Source: Streptomyces sp. TLI_105
Lineage (GTDB): Bacteria; Actinomycetota; Actinomycetes; Streptomycetales; Streptomycetaceae
Direction: 5' to 3'
Assembly (NCBI RefSeq): GCF_900105415.1
Contig: NZ_FNSM01000001.1
Coordinates: 2,952,501 to 3,016,500, forward strand
DNA length: 64,000 bases
Shown piece after piece: positions 7,916 through 16,149 of this stretch. The position numbers and the translations under genes are program-made. The notes below the pieces were generated by a model. The model was not told where the DNA came from and made no database searches. It saw only the letters and a program-made list of their open reading frames with translations. How positions within the stretch are numbered: position 1 is the first letter of the stretch; each line of letters begins with the position of its first letter.

Positions 7916-8840
7916 ACCGGATCCTCGGGTCCAGGACCGCGTACAGCAGGTCGATGAGCAGGCTGGTGACGAGGTAGACGATCACCAGGATGGTGACGAG
8001 GCCCACCAGGGTCGAACCTTCGCGCCGGGAGATCGACTCGGCGATGACGCCACCGATGCCGTGGATGTTGAAGATGAACTCGGTGACGACCGCACCGCCC
8101 ATGAGGGCGCCGATGTCGGTGCCGAGGAAGGTGACCACGGGGATCATCGAGTTGCGCATCAGGTGGACACCGATGACCCGGCGCTTCGGCAGGCCCTTGG
8201 CGACGGCCGTGCGCATGTAGTCGGCGCGCAGGTTCTCCGCCATGGACGTACGGGTGAGGCGCGCCACGTAGGCGAGGGAGAGACCGCCGAGCACGATGGC
8301 GGGAGCGATCAGCTGGCCCCACTCGGGCTCGGTGCTGACGTTCGGCTCGATCCAGCCCAGGTTGAAGGCGAAGACCATCTTGATGATGTAGCCGAGGACG
8401 AAGACCGGGATCGAGATGATCAGCAGGGTGAAGATCAGGATCAGGTTGTCGGCCAGGCGGCCGGCTCGCAGACCACCGATGATGCCCAGGCCGATGCCGA
8501 AGACGAGCTCGATGGCGAAGGCCAGTACAGCCAGCTGGAGCGTGATGGGGAACGCGTCGCCGAGCACGTCTGTGACCGGGAGCCCGTTGCGGATCTGGGT
8601 GCCGAAGTCCAGGTGCAGGACCATGTCTCGCATGTAGGTGACGTACTGCTCCCACTGCGGCCTGTCGAGACCCAGCTCGTGGCGCTTCGCGGCGAGCGTC
8701 GCCGGGTCGGCGCCCTTGTCGCCGAACATCGCCAGCACGGGGTCACCGGGCAGGCTGTGCACCATGAGGAAGATCAGCAGGGTTGTCCCGAGGAAAACCG
8801 GGATCATCTGGAGCAGTCGTCGTGCGACATAACGCCCCAT
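7908..8840 (-). CDS. Peptide ABC transporter permease, DppB/OppB type
   Basis: This is the 310-aa first permease. Two adjacent ATG codons lie at 8838-8843. GGAGG sits four bases before the second and one base before the first, so I choose 8840, giving MGRYVARRLLQMIPVF as in the paralogue at 870-1793. The BPD permease domain has the coupling loop TAVAKGLPKRRVIGVHLMRN, and the C-terminus is LDPRIRYA. It follows the binding protein after a 170-base gap with two hairpins. Confidence 0.94.
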   Translation of the reverse strand: MGRYVARRLLQMIPVFLGTTLLIFLMVHSLPGDPVLAMFGDKGADPATLAAKRHELGLDRPQWEQYVTYMRDMVLHLDFGTQIRNGLPVTDVLGDAFPITLQLAVLAFAIELVFGIGLGIIGGLRAGRLADNLILIFTLLIISIPVFVLGYIIKMVFAFNLGWIEPNVSTEPEWGQLIAPAIVLGGLSLAYVARLTRTSMAENLRADYMRTAVAKGLPKRRVIGVHLMRNSMIPVVTFLGTDIGALMGGAVVTEFIFNIHGIGGVIAESISRREGSTLVGLVTILVIVYLVTSLLIDLLYAVLDPRIRYA

Positions 8841-8890
8841 CATGCCTCCGTTGAGATGTGACAGCGCAACCGACGGGCCCTCCCCCGACG

Positions 8891-8912
8891 GCATGCCCGG
8901 ATCCGGGCATGC
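8891..8912 (-). terminator. Intercistronic hairpin (distal)
   Basis: A 22-base inverted repeat with arms of about ten bases around BamHI-like GGATCC lies 50 bases before the permease start. It is part of the structured gap between receptor and permease genes. Confidence 0.55.
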
Positions 8913-8956
8913 TGATGTCGTGGAAGGGCCCCCCAGCCGCTGCGTAAGGCACCGAG

Positions 8957-8983
8957 ACGGGACTGACGATCCGTCAGTCCCGT
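8957..8983 (-). terminator. Intercistronic hairpin (proximal)
   Basis: A perfect 12-bp stem (8957-8968 with 8972-8983) with a three-base loop sits 28 bases after the binding-protein stop codon. It has no U tract. It probably protects the receptor message from decay or causes partial termination (inference). Confidence 0.6.
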
Positions 8984-9010
8984 GACGGCGTGCGGACTAC
9001 GCTTGGGTGA

Positions 9011-10651
9011 TTACTTCTTGACCTCGACGCCGGTCAGGATCGGGTCGCCGTCCTGACCGTAGGCGACACCCGAGACCTTCTCGGAGAAGCCCGCGTTGAC
9101 CTTGTAGTACCAGAGCGGGATGGACGGCATGTAGTTCTTGAGGTCCTTCTCGATCGCCTGGTACGCCTTGACGGACTCGTCAAGGGTCGTGGCGGAGTCG
9201 GCCTTCGCGATCTTGGCGTCCAGCTCCTTGTTGGAGAAGTCGCCCTGGTTGCCGCCCGCACCCGTGCGGAACAGGTCCGAGATGAAGTTGGCGTTCACCG
9301 GGTAGTCGAGCACCCAGCCGGAGCGGTAGAGCGACTTGACCTGCTTGGTCTTACGGGCGGTCAGGTCGGCCTGGAAGTCCGGCTTGCCGTCGCCGACGCA
9401 CTGGACGCTGGTGGCCTGCTGGATGGAGTTGCAGACAGCGTCCACCCACTCCTTGTGGCCACCGTCGGCGTTGTACTGGATCGAGATCTTGTTGCCCGGG
9501 ACGCCGCCGCCGGCCTTGATGAGGGCCTTGGCCTGAGCCGGGTCGTACTTGGTGACGCCGTTGCCGCCGTCCTCCTGGAAGCCCAGGACGCCCTTCGCGA
9601 CCCAGCCGGTCGCGGGCTCACGCGTGCCGTTCAGCACCGTCTTGGTGATGGTGGCACGGTCGATCGCCATGGACAGACCCTGGATGACGCGCGGGTCGAC
9701 CAGCTTCGGCTTCTTCCACTGGTCCGAGTAGAAGGCGACGGCGATGGTCTGGATCGCGGAGTACGGCTGGTCCACGGCGCGGTCGCCGAGGTCCTGGCGG
9801 TAGACCGGGAGGTCCTTCGGCGCGATCTGACGCAGGACGTCGACGTTGCCGGACTTCAGGTCCTCGTACGCGGCCTCGAGGGTGGTGTAGTTCTTGAAGA
9901 CCACACCGCCGTTCTTCGCCTTGTTCGGGCCCTTGTAGCCGTCGAACCGGGTGATCTCGATCTTCTTCTTGTGGTCCCAGCTCTTGAACTTGTAGGGACC
10001 GTTGCCGACCGGCTTCTGGCCGCCGGCGACCGGGTCCTTGTAGAAGGACTCCGGGAGCGGGGCGAAGACGATGTAGGCGAGCTTGTGGCCGAAGTACGGA
10101 ACGGCCTTCGAGAGCTCGATGGTGAAGGTGTTCTCGTCGACGACCTTCAGGCCCTCGAGCTTGTCGGCGGTCTGCTTCGCACCCTCGGCGTCCGGGTGGA
10201 CCTTGTCGTAGCCCTTGATGTCCGCGAACCAGGACGCGAGGCCCTGGGCGTTCTTCAGGCTGGCGTTCCAGTTCCACGCGTCCACGTAGGACTTGGAGGT
10301 GACCGGGGTGCCGTCGTGGAAGGTCCAGCCCGGCTTGAGCTTGACGGTCCACGTCTTCGAGTCCGTCGTGGTGACCGACTCGGCGTTGATCATCTGCAGG
10401 GAGCCGTCGGCCTTGTAGTCGACCAGGGTCGAGAACAGGCCGGCCATGACGGCGGAGCCGTTGGACTCCATCGTGTCACCGGTGAGCAGGGGCTTCTCGG
10501 GCTCACCCAGCTCGATGGAGAAGATTCCGTTCGGGTCAACAGCGCCCTTGGCGTCGTCGCCGGTCCCGCTCTTACCCCCGCCACAGGCGGTCGCAGCAAG
10601 GGCAACGATGATCGCGCCCGTTACCCACTTGGCGCTCTTGGCACCGCGCAT
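9011..10651 (-). CDS. Oligopeptide-binding lipoprotein (SBP family 5), first gene of operon
   Basis: This 546-aa lipoprotein receptor starts at ATG 10649-10651 behind GAGGAGG, giving MRGAKSAKWV. An upstream in-frame extension to 10807 lacks a signal sequence and is rejected. The lipobox is LAATAC followed by Gly/Lys/Ser. Family 5 motifs include WTFHDGTPVTSKSYVDAWNW and YDPAQAKALI. It is followed by two permeases and two ATPases, making a complete importer. Its position beside typA recalls the bldK aerial-mycelium peptide transporter of S. coelicolor. Whether this operon or the one at 1-3511 is the orthologue cannot be settled from sequence memory. Confidence 0.95.
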   Translation of the reverse strand: MRGAKSAKWVTGAIIVALAATACGGGKSGTGDDAKGAVDPNGIFSIELGEPEKPLLTGDTMESNGSAVMAGLFSTLVDYKADGSLQMINAESVTTTDSKTWTVKLKPGWTFHDGTPVTSKSYVDAWNWNASLKNAQGLASWFADIKGYDKVHPDAEGAKQTADKLEGLKVVDENTFTIELSKAVPYFGHKLAYIVFAPLPESFYKDPVAGGQKPVGNGPYKFKSWDHKKKIEITRFDGYKGPNKAKNGGVVFKNYTTLEAAYEDLKSGNVDVLRQIAPKDLPVYRQDLGDRAVDQPYSAIQTIAVAFYSDQWKKPKLVDPRVIQGLSMAIDRATITKTVLNGTREPATGWVAKGVLGFQEDGGNGVTKYDPAQAKALIKAGGGVPGNKISIQYNADGGHKEWVDAVCNSIQQATSVQCVGDGKPDFQADLTARKTKQVKSLYRSGWVLDYPVNANFISDLFRTGAGGNQGDFSNKELDAKIAKADSATTLDESVKAYQAIEKDLKNYMPSIPLWYYKVNAGFSEKVSGVAYGQDGDPILTGVEVKK

Positions 10652-11003
10652 GGGTTCCTCCTCATGAGTCCACTTTGTCACTACAAGAGGGACACTCCGA
10701 GTTTCGCCGACACCCCTGACGGCTTTGGACTCAAGTGCCCCGAGTGTGCTCGTGAGTCGGCACTCCCCACAGTGCGTGACCCATTGACCCGAGCTCAATG
10801 GAGCCAACTATTAAGTACGTCCGGGCTGTAAACCACACTTAAGCGGTCTCGTTTTGACAACATCGCCAGGCCCCGAGTGACCGAAATCCGGACAAACTGA
10901 GCACAGACAGACACGCCCGAAACGGACTGTTAACACACGTACCGGAGAGCGATCGCCGATATACGGACACTCGGGCTCTGAAATGGGGTTGACGGAACTT
11001 GAC
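10652..11003 (-). promoter_or_regulatory. Promoter/leader region of the five-gene peptide operon
   Basis: This is a 352-base gene-free region upstream of the receptor gene, AT-richer than its surroundings around 10800-10860. A minus-strand TTGTCA at 10855-10860 is followed 17 bases later by a poor TGTGGT. I see no convincing promoter and no obvious riboswitch fold. Confidence 0.35.
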
Positions 11004-11007
11004 GAAA

Positions 11008-11044
11008 AGCCCGGACCCCCACAGTGCCTGTGGGGGTCCGGGCT
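11008..11044 (-). terminator. Intrinsic terminator of typA
   Basis: A perfect 16-bp stem (11008-11023 with 11029-11044) with a five-base loop is followed in the minus direction by TTTTCG. This is the most classical rho-independent terminator in the window. It lies about 90 bases after the typA stop. Confidence 0.9.
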
Positions 11045-11076
11045 CCGGTGCTGACGTCGTGTCAACCGCGGGCGGC

Positions 11077-11100
11077 GTAGATCACAGAAGCGTGATCTAC
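11077..11100 (-). terminator. Second hairpin after typA
   Basis: Nine-base arms, GTAGATCAC and GTGATCTAC, with a six-base loop lie 31 bases after the typA stop, upstream of the stronger terminator. Together they make a tandem terminator. Confidence 0.6.
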
Positions 11101-11130
11101 CCCGCCGTCAGCGGCCGTATGCGACCTTAC

Positions 11131-13032
11131 TCAGCCGTTCTTGGCGCGGGAAGCGGAACGACCGCGCTCCTTCTGGTCCAGGACGACCTTGCGGATGCGC
11201 ACGGCCTCCGGGGTGACCTCGACGCACTCGTCGTCGCGGCAGAACTCCAGCGACTGCTCCAGCGAGAGCTTGCGCGGCGGGACGATCGCCTCGAAGGAGT
11301 CGGCGGAGGAGGAGCGCATGTTGGTGAGCTTCTTCTCCTTGGTGATGTTCACGTCCATGTCGTCGGAGCGGGAGTTCTCGCCGACGATCATGCCCTCGTA
11401 GACCTCGGTGCCCGGGTCCACGAAGAGGACGCCGCGCTCCTGGAGGTTGGTCATCGCGAAGGCGGTGACCGCACCCGCGCGGTCGGCCACCAGCGAGCCG
11501 TTGTTACGGGTCGTCAGCGTGCCGAACCACGGCTCGTGGCCCTCGTGGATCGAGTGGGCGATGCCCGTACCGCGGGTGTTGGTGAGGAACTCCGTACGGA
11601 AGCCGATGAGGCCACGGGACGGAACGACGAACTCCATGCGGACCCAGCCGGAGCCGTGGTTCGACATGTTGTCCATGCGGCCCTTGCGGACGCCCATGAG
11701 CTGCGTGACCGCACCCATGTGCTCCTCGGGGACGTCGACCGTGAGGCGCTCGACGGGCTCGTGGATCTTGCCGTCGACCTCCTTGGTGACGACCTGCGGC
11801 TTGCCGATGGTGAGCTCGAAGCCCTCGCGGCGCATCTGCTCGACCAGGATGGCGAGCGCGAGCTCACCGCGGCCCTGGACCTCCCAGGCGTCGGGACGCT
11901 CGGTGTCGAGGACGCGGAGCGAGACGTTGCCGATGAGCTCGCGGTCCAGGCGGTCCTTCACCTGGCGGGCGGTGACCTTGCGGTCCTTGACCGCGGCCTT
12001 GGCGTCGGCGCCCTTGCCGGTGCCACCCCGGCCGACGAGCGGCGAGGTGTTGGTGCCGATGGTCATGGAGATGGCCGGCTGGTCGACCGTGATCAGCGGC
12101 AGCGCGATCGGGTTCTCCGGGTCGGCCAGGGTCTCGCCGATCATGATGTCGGGGATACCGGCGACGGCGCAGATGTCACCGGGGCCGGCGACCTCGGCCG
12201 GCTTGCGGGTGAGCGCCTCGGTCATCATCAGCTCGGTGATGCGGACGTTGGAGATGGTGCCGTCCCGCTTGATCCACGCGACCGTCTGGCCCTTGCGCAG
12301 CTCGCCCTGCTCGACGCGGAGCAGCGCGATGCGGCCGAGGAAGTTGTCGGCGTCGAGGTTGGTGACGTGCGCCTGGAGCGGCGCCTCCTCGTCGTACGCC
12401 GGGGCCGGGACGTGCTCCAGGATGGTGGAGAAGAACGGCTCCAGGCTGTCGGAGTCCTGCGGGACCGTGCCGTCCGCCGGCTTGGTCAGCGAGGCGATGC
12501 CGTCGCGGCCGCAGGCGTAGACGATCGGGAACTCGATCTGGTCCTCGTCCGCGTCCAGGTCGAGGAAGAGGTCGTAGGTCTCGTTGACGACCTCGTCGAT
12601 CCGGGAGTCCGGGCGGTCCGTCTTGTTGATGCAGAGGATGACGGGCTTGCGCTGCTGGAGGGCCTTGCGCAGCACGAAGCGGGTCTGCGGGAGCGGACCC
12701 TCGGAGGCGTCCACCAGGAGGACGACCGCGTCCACCATCGACAGACCGCGCTCGACCTCGCCACCGAAGTCGGCGTGGCCGGGGGTGTCGATGATGTTGA
12801 TGGTGATCGGGGCCCCGCCGTCCTTGGGGTGATACTTCACCGCCGTGTTCTTGGCGAGGATCGTGATGCCCTTCTCACGCTCCAGGTCGTTCGAGTCCAT
12901 CATGCGGTCGTCGAGCTGCTGGTGGGCGGCGAAGGCACCGGCCTGCTTGAGCATGGCGTCGACGATGGTCGTCTTGCCGTGGTCGACGTGGGCGACGATG
13001 GCGACGTTACGGATGTCGTGGCGCGTGGGCAT
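11131..13032 (-). CDS. typA: Translational GTPase TypA/BipA
   Basis: This 633-aa ribosome-associated GTPase belongs to the EF-G family and acts in stress adaptation and 50S assembly. G1 is AHVDHGKT near residue 14. Switch II is DTPGHADFGGEVER and G4 is NKTDRPDSR. EF-G-like domains III and V follow, and then the TypA-specific C-terminal domain (FVVPSRGLIGFRTEFLTNTRG). The C-terminal tail is basic. It is monocistronic, with its own terminators downstream and a 291-base gap upstream. The length is usual for the family. Confidence 0.97.
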   Translation of the reverse strand: MPTRHDIRNVAIVAHVDHGKTTIVDAMLKQAGAFAAHQQLDDRMMDSNDLEREKGITILAKNTAVKYHPKDGGAPITINIIDTPGHADFGGEVERGLSMVDAVVLLVDASEGPLPQTRFVLRKALQQRKPVILCINKTDRPDSRIDEVVNETYDLFLDLDADEDQIEFPIVYACGRDGIASLTKPADGTVPQDSDSLEPFFSTILEHVPAPAYDEEAPLQAHVTNLDADNFLGRIALLRVEQGELRKGQTVAWIKRDGTISNVRITELMMTEALTRKPAEVAGPGDICAVAGIPDIMIGETLADPENPIALPLITVDQPAISMTIGTNTSPLVGRGGTGKGADAKAAVKDRKVTARQVKDRLDRELIGNVSLRVLDTERPDAWEVQGRGELALAILVEQMRREGFELTIGKPQVVTKEVDGKIHEPVERLTVDVPEEHMGAVTQLMGVRKGRMDNMSNHGSGWVRMEFVVPSRGLIGFRTEFLTNTRGTGIAHSIHEGHEPWFGTLTTRNNGSLVADRAGAVTAFAMTNLQERGVLFVDPGTEVYEGMIVGENSRSDDMDVNITKEKKLTNMRSSSADSFEAIVPPRKLSLEQSLEFCRDDECVEVTPEAVRIRKVVLDQKERGRSASRAKNG

Positions 13033-13242
13033 GGGTGCTTGCGCTTCTCTCGGATCGTGGGATGCGGCGTCAGTTCCTCGTACGCCCGCCGGGCGGACGC
13101 GCCACGGCTATGTCCTATGGTACGGGGCTGCCGTGCAAGGGGCTTCCCCGGCCAAGATCCGAGTGGTAGTCCTGAGGGTTTTCAAGGGTGTGGGGGCCGT
13201 GCTGGGGGGTCGTGCGACCGGGTCAAAGGGCCGACGCGATCC
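13033..13242 (-). promoter_or_regulatory. typA upstream region
   Basis: This gap precedes typA. On the minus strand, TTGCAC lies near 13137-13142, with TAGGAC about 15 bases downstream. This is a marginal promoter candidate with short spacing. Nothing else recognisable is present. Confidence 0.3.
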
Positions 13243-13267
13243 TGCCCGCCGGGATCACCGGCGGGCA
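13243..13267 (-). terminator. Terminator of the orphan binding-protein gene
   Basis: Ten-base arms (13243-13252 and 13258-13267) with a five-base loop lie 57 bases after the stop at 13324. Between them is a run of four nine-base GGTTTC-containing units (about 13300-13335). Confidence 0.65.
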
Positions 13268-13323
13268 AGGAAATTGAGCTGGTTCTGAGGTTGTGACCAG
13301 CGGTTTCAGAGGTTTCGGAGGTT

Positions 13324-15705
13324 TCAGCGGTTTCGTTCGGCACCGTTGGAGGATTCGGGCTTCTTGAAGCCGATGTCCTGGTAGCGGGGAGTGCCGAGCC
13401 CCCAGGCCCCGGCGTTCACGAGATCGGCCCTGGCGGCGACGAGCTGCGGGCGCTGGTAGAGGGGGATGGATCCGGCCGCGGCCCAGATCCGGGCGTCGGC
13501 CTGGCGCACCAGCTCGTGGGCCTCCTCCTCGTCGAGCGTCCCCGCCGCCTGGTCGAAGAGCTGGTCGATGCGGTCGGTGCCGACCCGGGAGTAGTTCTGC
13601 TCGACGAGGAGCGAGCCGTCCGAGGCCGGCTCGGGCTTGGCGAAGATCGGGCGGGCGTCGGTCGCCGGGAAGGCGGAGGCCGGCCAGGAGTAGAGGGCCA
13701 GGTCGTAGTCGCCCGAGGCCACGTGGTCCTTGAAGAAGCTGTCGTCGGAGACCTTGGTGACCTCGGTGCGGATCCCGACGGCGTCGAGCATCCGGACGAT
13801 CCGGTCCCCGACCGCCCGCAGCGACTCGGAGCCGGGCCCGGACGGCAGGACGAAGCGGAGGCTGAGGGCCTTGCCGTCCTTGCCGAGGGCCTTGGCGGCG
13901 TCGGGGGCGGTCACGGGGGCGGCGGTGCCGCGCGGGGCGTAGGCGCCGGCCACGCCGTGGTCCGGCTTGGGGGCCGACTGGGCGGCGCGGGCACTGGCGC
14001 CGGTTCCGGTGTCGAGCGCCTCGGCGCGGGCGAGGAGGGCGGCGCTCTGGCGGGCGGCGTCGGAGGCCGGGGCGAGGGGGCCGGTGCCGTTCTCGGGGCC
14101 GTTCGCGCCGATGGCGGGGGCGGCACGGCGGTCGCCGGGCTTGTCGTCGCCGACGATGTAGAGGCCCTCGTCGGAGGCGGTGTCGTCGTTCCTCTTCTTG
14201 GCGTCGGTGGAGCCCTCGTCCTTCTTCTCCGCCTCCTTCTTCTCCTTCTTCTCGGACTCCTTCTTCTCCGACTCGCTGCCCGCCTTGGTGCCGGCGGGCT
14301 TCCGGAGCGCGCCGCCCGGGACCCAGCCCGCGTCGGAGAGGAGCGCCTGCGCCTCCTTGGTGTCCTGGTCGCCGAGCGCGTCGCTGCTGTCCGCGTACGC
14401 CGCCTGGCCCGCGAGGGCGAGGTGGCTGCCGGGGGGGTTCGCGGGGAGGCCGAGCGGCTTCAGTACGGATTCGGCCAGTTCCTGGCGGTTGATGGCGCGG
14501 GCCACCGCGCGCCGGACCCGCTCGTCGGCCAGCGGGCCGGACTCGCCGTTCAGCGAGAGCTGGGTGTAGGCGGGCTCCAGGGACTTGCGGACCACGTACT
14601 TCGCCAGGGCGTCCTGGGCGCTCGCGTACCGCTCGATGGCCTCCTGGTTCTTCTTGCGGGCGGCCTTGGCCTCCGCCGCCTTCTCGTCGGAGCCGTGGGC
14701 GAGGGCCCAGGACCGCAGGGCCTTGGAGGGGGTGATCGCGGCGCCGGGGCCGTGGGCGAGGGCGGCCTGGGCGCCGTTCCGGCCGGCGCGGGCGTCCCGG
14801 AGGGCGAGGGAGATCCGCTCGGCGGTGGACCGGTCGATCTCGGCCAGGTCGAGACTGCCCGCGGCGAGCGCGTCGGGCCGGTCGGCGCGGGGGACGGCCT
14901 TGAGGACGAGGCTGTCGAGCTTGGCCTGCTGCCCCCACCAGCGGGGGTTGCGGGTGAGGGTGACGTCGCCGCTCTTCCGGTCGATCGCCTTGAGCAGGAA
15001 CGGTCCTGCAGTGGCCTTGAGGGTGGTGCGCGCCCCGTCGTTGAAGGTGTTCGGGGAGCCCATCACCTGCTTGGGGTAGAGGGGCGTGAAGAGGGACTGC
15101 CAGTCGGCGTAGGGCTTGGCGAAGGTGACCCGCACCTCCAGGTCGTTCTTGCCCCGCTCGATCTTCTCGATCCGCTCGTAGCCGGAGTTGCGGGCGGTCC
15201 AGTACGCGGTGTCACGGCCGCTCAGCGCACGCCACTGGGCCACGAAGTCCGGGGCGCCGATCTCGCGGCCGTCGCTCCAGACCGCCTGCTGGTTGAGCTT
15301 GTAGAGGACGACCTGCTTGGGCTCGGTCTCGACGACCTGCGCGGACTCCAGGTAGTCGGGGTCGAGCTGCGGCCGACCGCGCTCGTCGAGCGTGTAGAGG
15401 GAGGGGAGCACGGCTCCGGCGATGCGCGAGGTGGTGCCGTCGGCGTCGGCCTGGAAGGTGTTGAGCGTGGTGGGCAGCGTGTCGACCGCCCAGCGCAGGG
15501 TGCCGCCGTCCGCGACCCGGTCGCGGGCCGCGGGCGCCTTGTCCTGGGCCGCGACGGGGGCCTCGTCGGCCTCGTCGTCGGAGCTGCAGCCGGCGAGGAC
15601 GGTGACGGCGAGGACCGCGCTGGTGAGGGTGGCGACGGAGCGGAGCGTGCGGGAGCGGGGGCTCCTGGAGCATGTCCTCCCGCGAGGGGCGCCGATCTGG
15701 GACAT
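13324..15705 (-). CDS. Orphan family 5 substrate-binding lipoprotein with charged insertion
   Basis: This 793-aa protein has a basic N-terminus, a hydrophobic core and the lipobox VLAGC (Cys about residue 40), so it is lipid-anchored. It is related to peptide/nickel receptors (RWAVDTLPTTLNTFQ; RVRRAVARAINRQELAE) but about 200 residues longer than usual. A Lys/Glu-rich tract (positions 14200-14285, about residues 473-502) opens a roughly 120-residue Ala/Gly/Asp-rich low-complexity insertion in the C-terminal lobe. No permease or ATPase gene adjoins it, so it may serve a transporter encoded elsewhere or act as a sensor or chaperone. GAAGGGG lies seven bases before the ATG at 15705. Confidence 0.88.
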   Translation of the reverse strand: MSQIGAPRGRTCSRSPRSRTLRSVATLTSAVLAVTVLAGCSSDDEADEAPVAAQDKAPAARDRVADGGTLRWAVDTLPTTLNTFQADADGTTSRIAGAVLPSLYTLDERGRPQLDPDYLESAQVVETEPKQVVLYKLNQQAVWSDGREIGAPDFVAQWRALSGRDTAYWTARNSGYERIEKIERGKNDLEVRVTFAKPYADWQSLFTPLYPKQVMGSPNTFNDGARTTLKATAGPFLLKAIDRKSGDVTLTRNPRWWGQQAKLDSLVLKAVPRADRPDALAAGSLDLAEIDRSTAERISLALRDARAGRNGAQAALAHGPGAAITPSKALRSWALAHGSDEKAAEAKAARKKNQEAIERYASAQDALAKYVVRKSLEPAYTQLSLNGESGPLADERVRRAVARAINRQELAESVLKPLGLPANPPGSHLALAGQAAYADSSDALGDQDTKEAQALLSDAGWVPGGALRKPAGTKAGSESEKKESEKKEKKEAEKKDEGSTDAKKRNDDTASDEGLYIVGDDKPGDRRAAPAIGANGPENGTGPLAPASDAARQSAALLARAEALDTGTGASARAAQSAPKPDHGVAGAYAPRGTAAPVTAPDAAKALGKDGKALSLRFVLPSGPGSESLRAVGDRIVRMLDAVGIRTEVTKVSDDSFFKDHVASGDYDLALYSWPASAFPATDARPIFAKPEPASDGSLLVEQNYSRVGTDRIDQLFDQAAGTLDEEEAHELVRQADARIWAAAGSIPLYQRPQLVAARADLVNAGAWGLGTPRYQDIGFKKPESSNGAERNR

Positions 15706-15905
15706 GACTTGTACCCCTTCGTCCAGATTTATTCCATTTGGAGATGATCAGACCTATTGCTCATACACTGAAAAGGACGGACCGGATTCGGCCACGGCGA
15801 CACGACGGCGCGACCGGCAAACCCCACTCGTGCGGCCCAACCACCCGTGCACACGGCTTCCCAAGCGGGATGTGACGCGCGACACTCACGAAGGTGAGGG
15901 CAACC
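15706..15905. promoter_or_regulatory. Divergent promoter region: orphan receptor / sdh operon
   Basis: This 200-base divergent intergenic stretch is unusually AT-rich for the window at 15725-15775 and must hold promoters in both directions. A TGTGACGCGCGACACT-like element near 15870-15888 looks weakly like a redox-repressor (Rex) half-site pair but does not match its consensus well. Confidence 0.4.
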
Positions 15906-16133
15906 ATGTCCGTTCAGGACGATCTGGCGGCCGTCAAGCGCCGCTTGCAGGACCTGGAACACACGGTCGAAGAGCTGGAACGCCGCGTCGGGACGGGGCA
16001 GACCGCGCCTCTCGCGCCCGCCTCCGGCCGCGCCGCGAGCATGGTGACCATCCCCGACGCCCCGTACGACGCCGGGAAGTGGACCGACGTCGACGACGAG
16101 GGCCTGGGAGCACGCGACCGCCACGCGCCGTAG
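15906..16133 (+). CDS. Small coiled-coil protein leading the sdh operon
   Basis: This 75-aa protein begins MSVQDDLAAVKRRLQ, with ATG at 15906 behind GGTGAGGG. Residues 3-33 form a heptad-rich amphipathic helix (LEHTVEELERRV), and the remainder is disordered and acidic. Its stop lies 16 bases before the TTG start of the membrane anchor, so it is very likely co-transcribed with succinate dehydrogenase. It has no known catalytic motif. A structural or assembly role is only a guess. Confidence 0.75.
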   Translation: MSVQDDLAAVKRRLQDLEHTVEELERRVGTGQTAPLAPASGRAASMVTIPDAPYDAGKWTDVDDEGLGARDRHAP

Positions 16134-16149
16134 AGCCGAGGAGGCCCTG

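Noticed and set aside
9011..10807. Longer form of the operon 1 binding protein starting at 10807
   Set aside because: The extra 52 residues precede and would hide the lipoprotein signal. The ATG at 10651 has a GAGGAGG ribosome site.
15870..15890. Rex (NADH-responsive) operator upstream of the sdh operon
   Set aside because: Only GTG and CAC ends match in TGTGACGCGCGACACT; the TTGTGAA/TTCACAA arms are not present.
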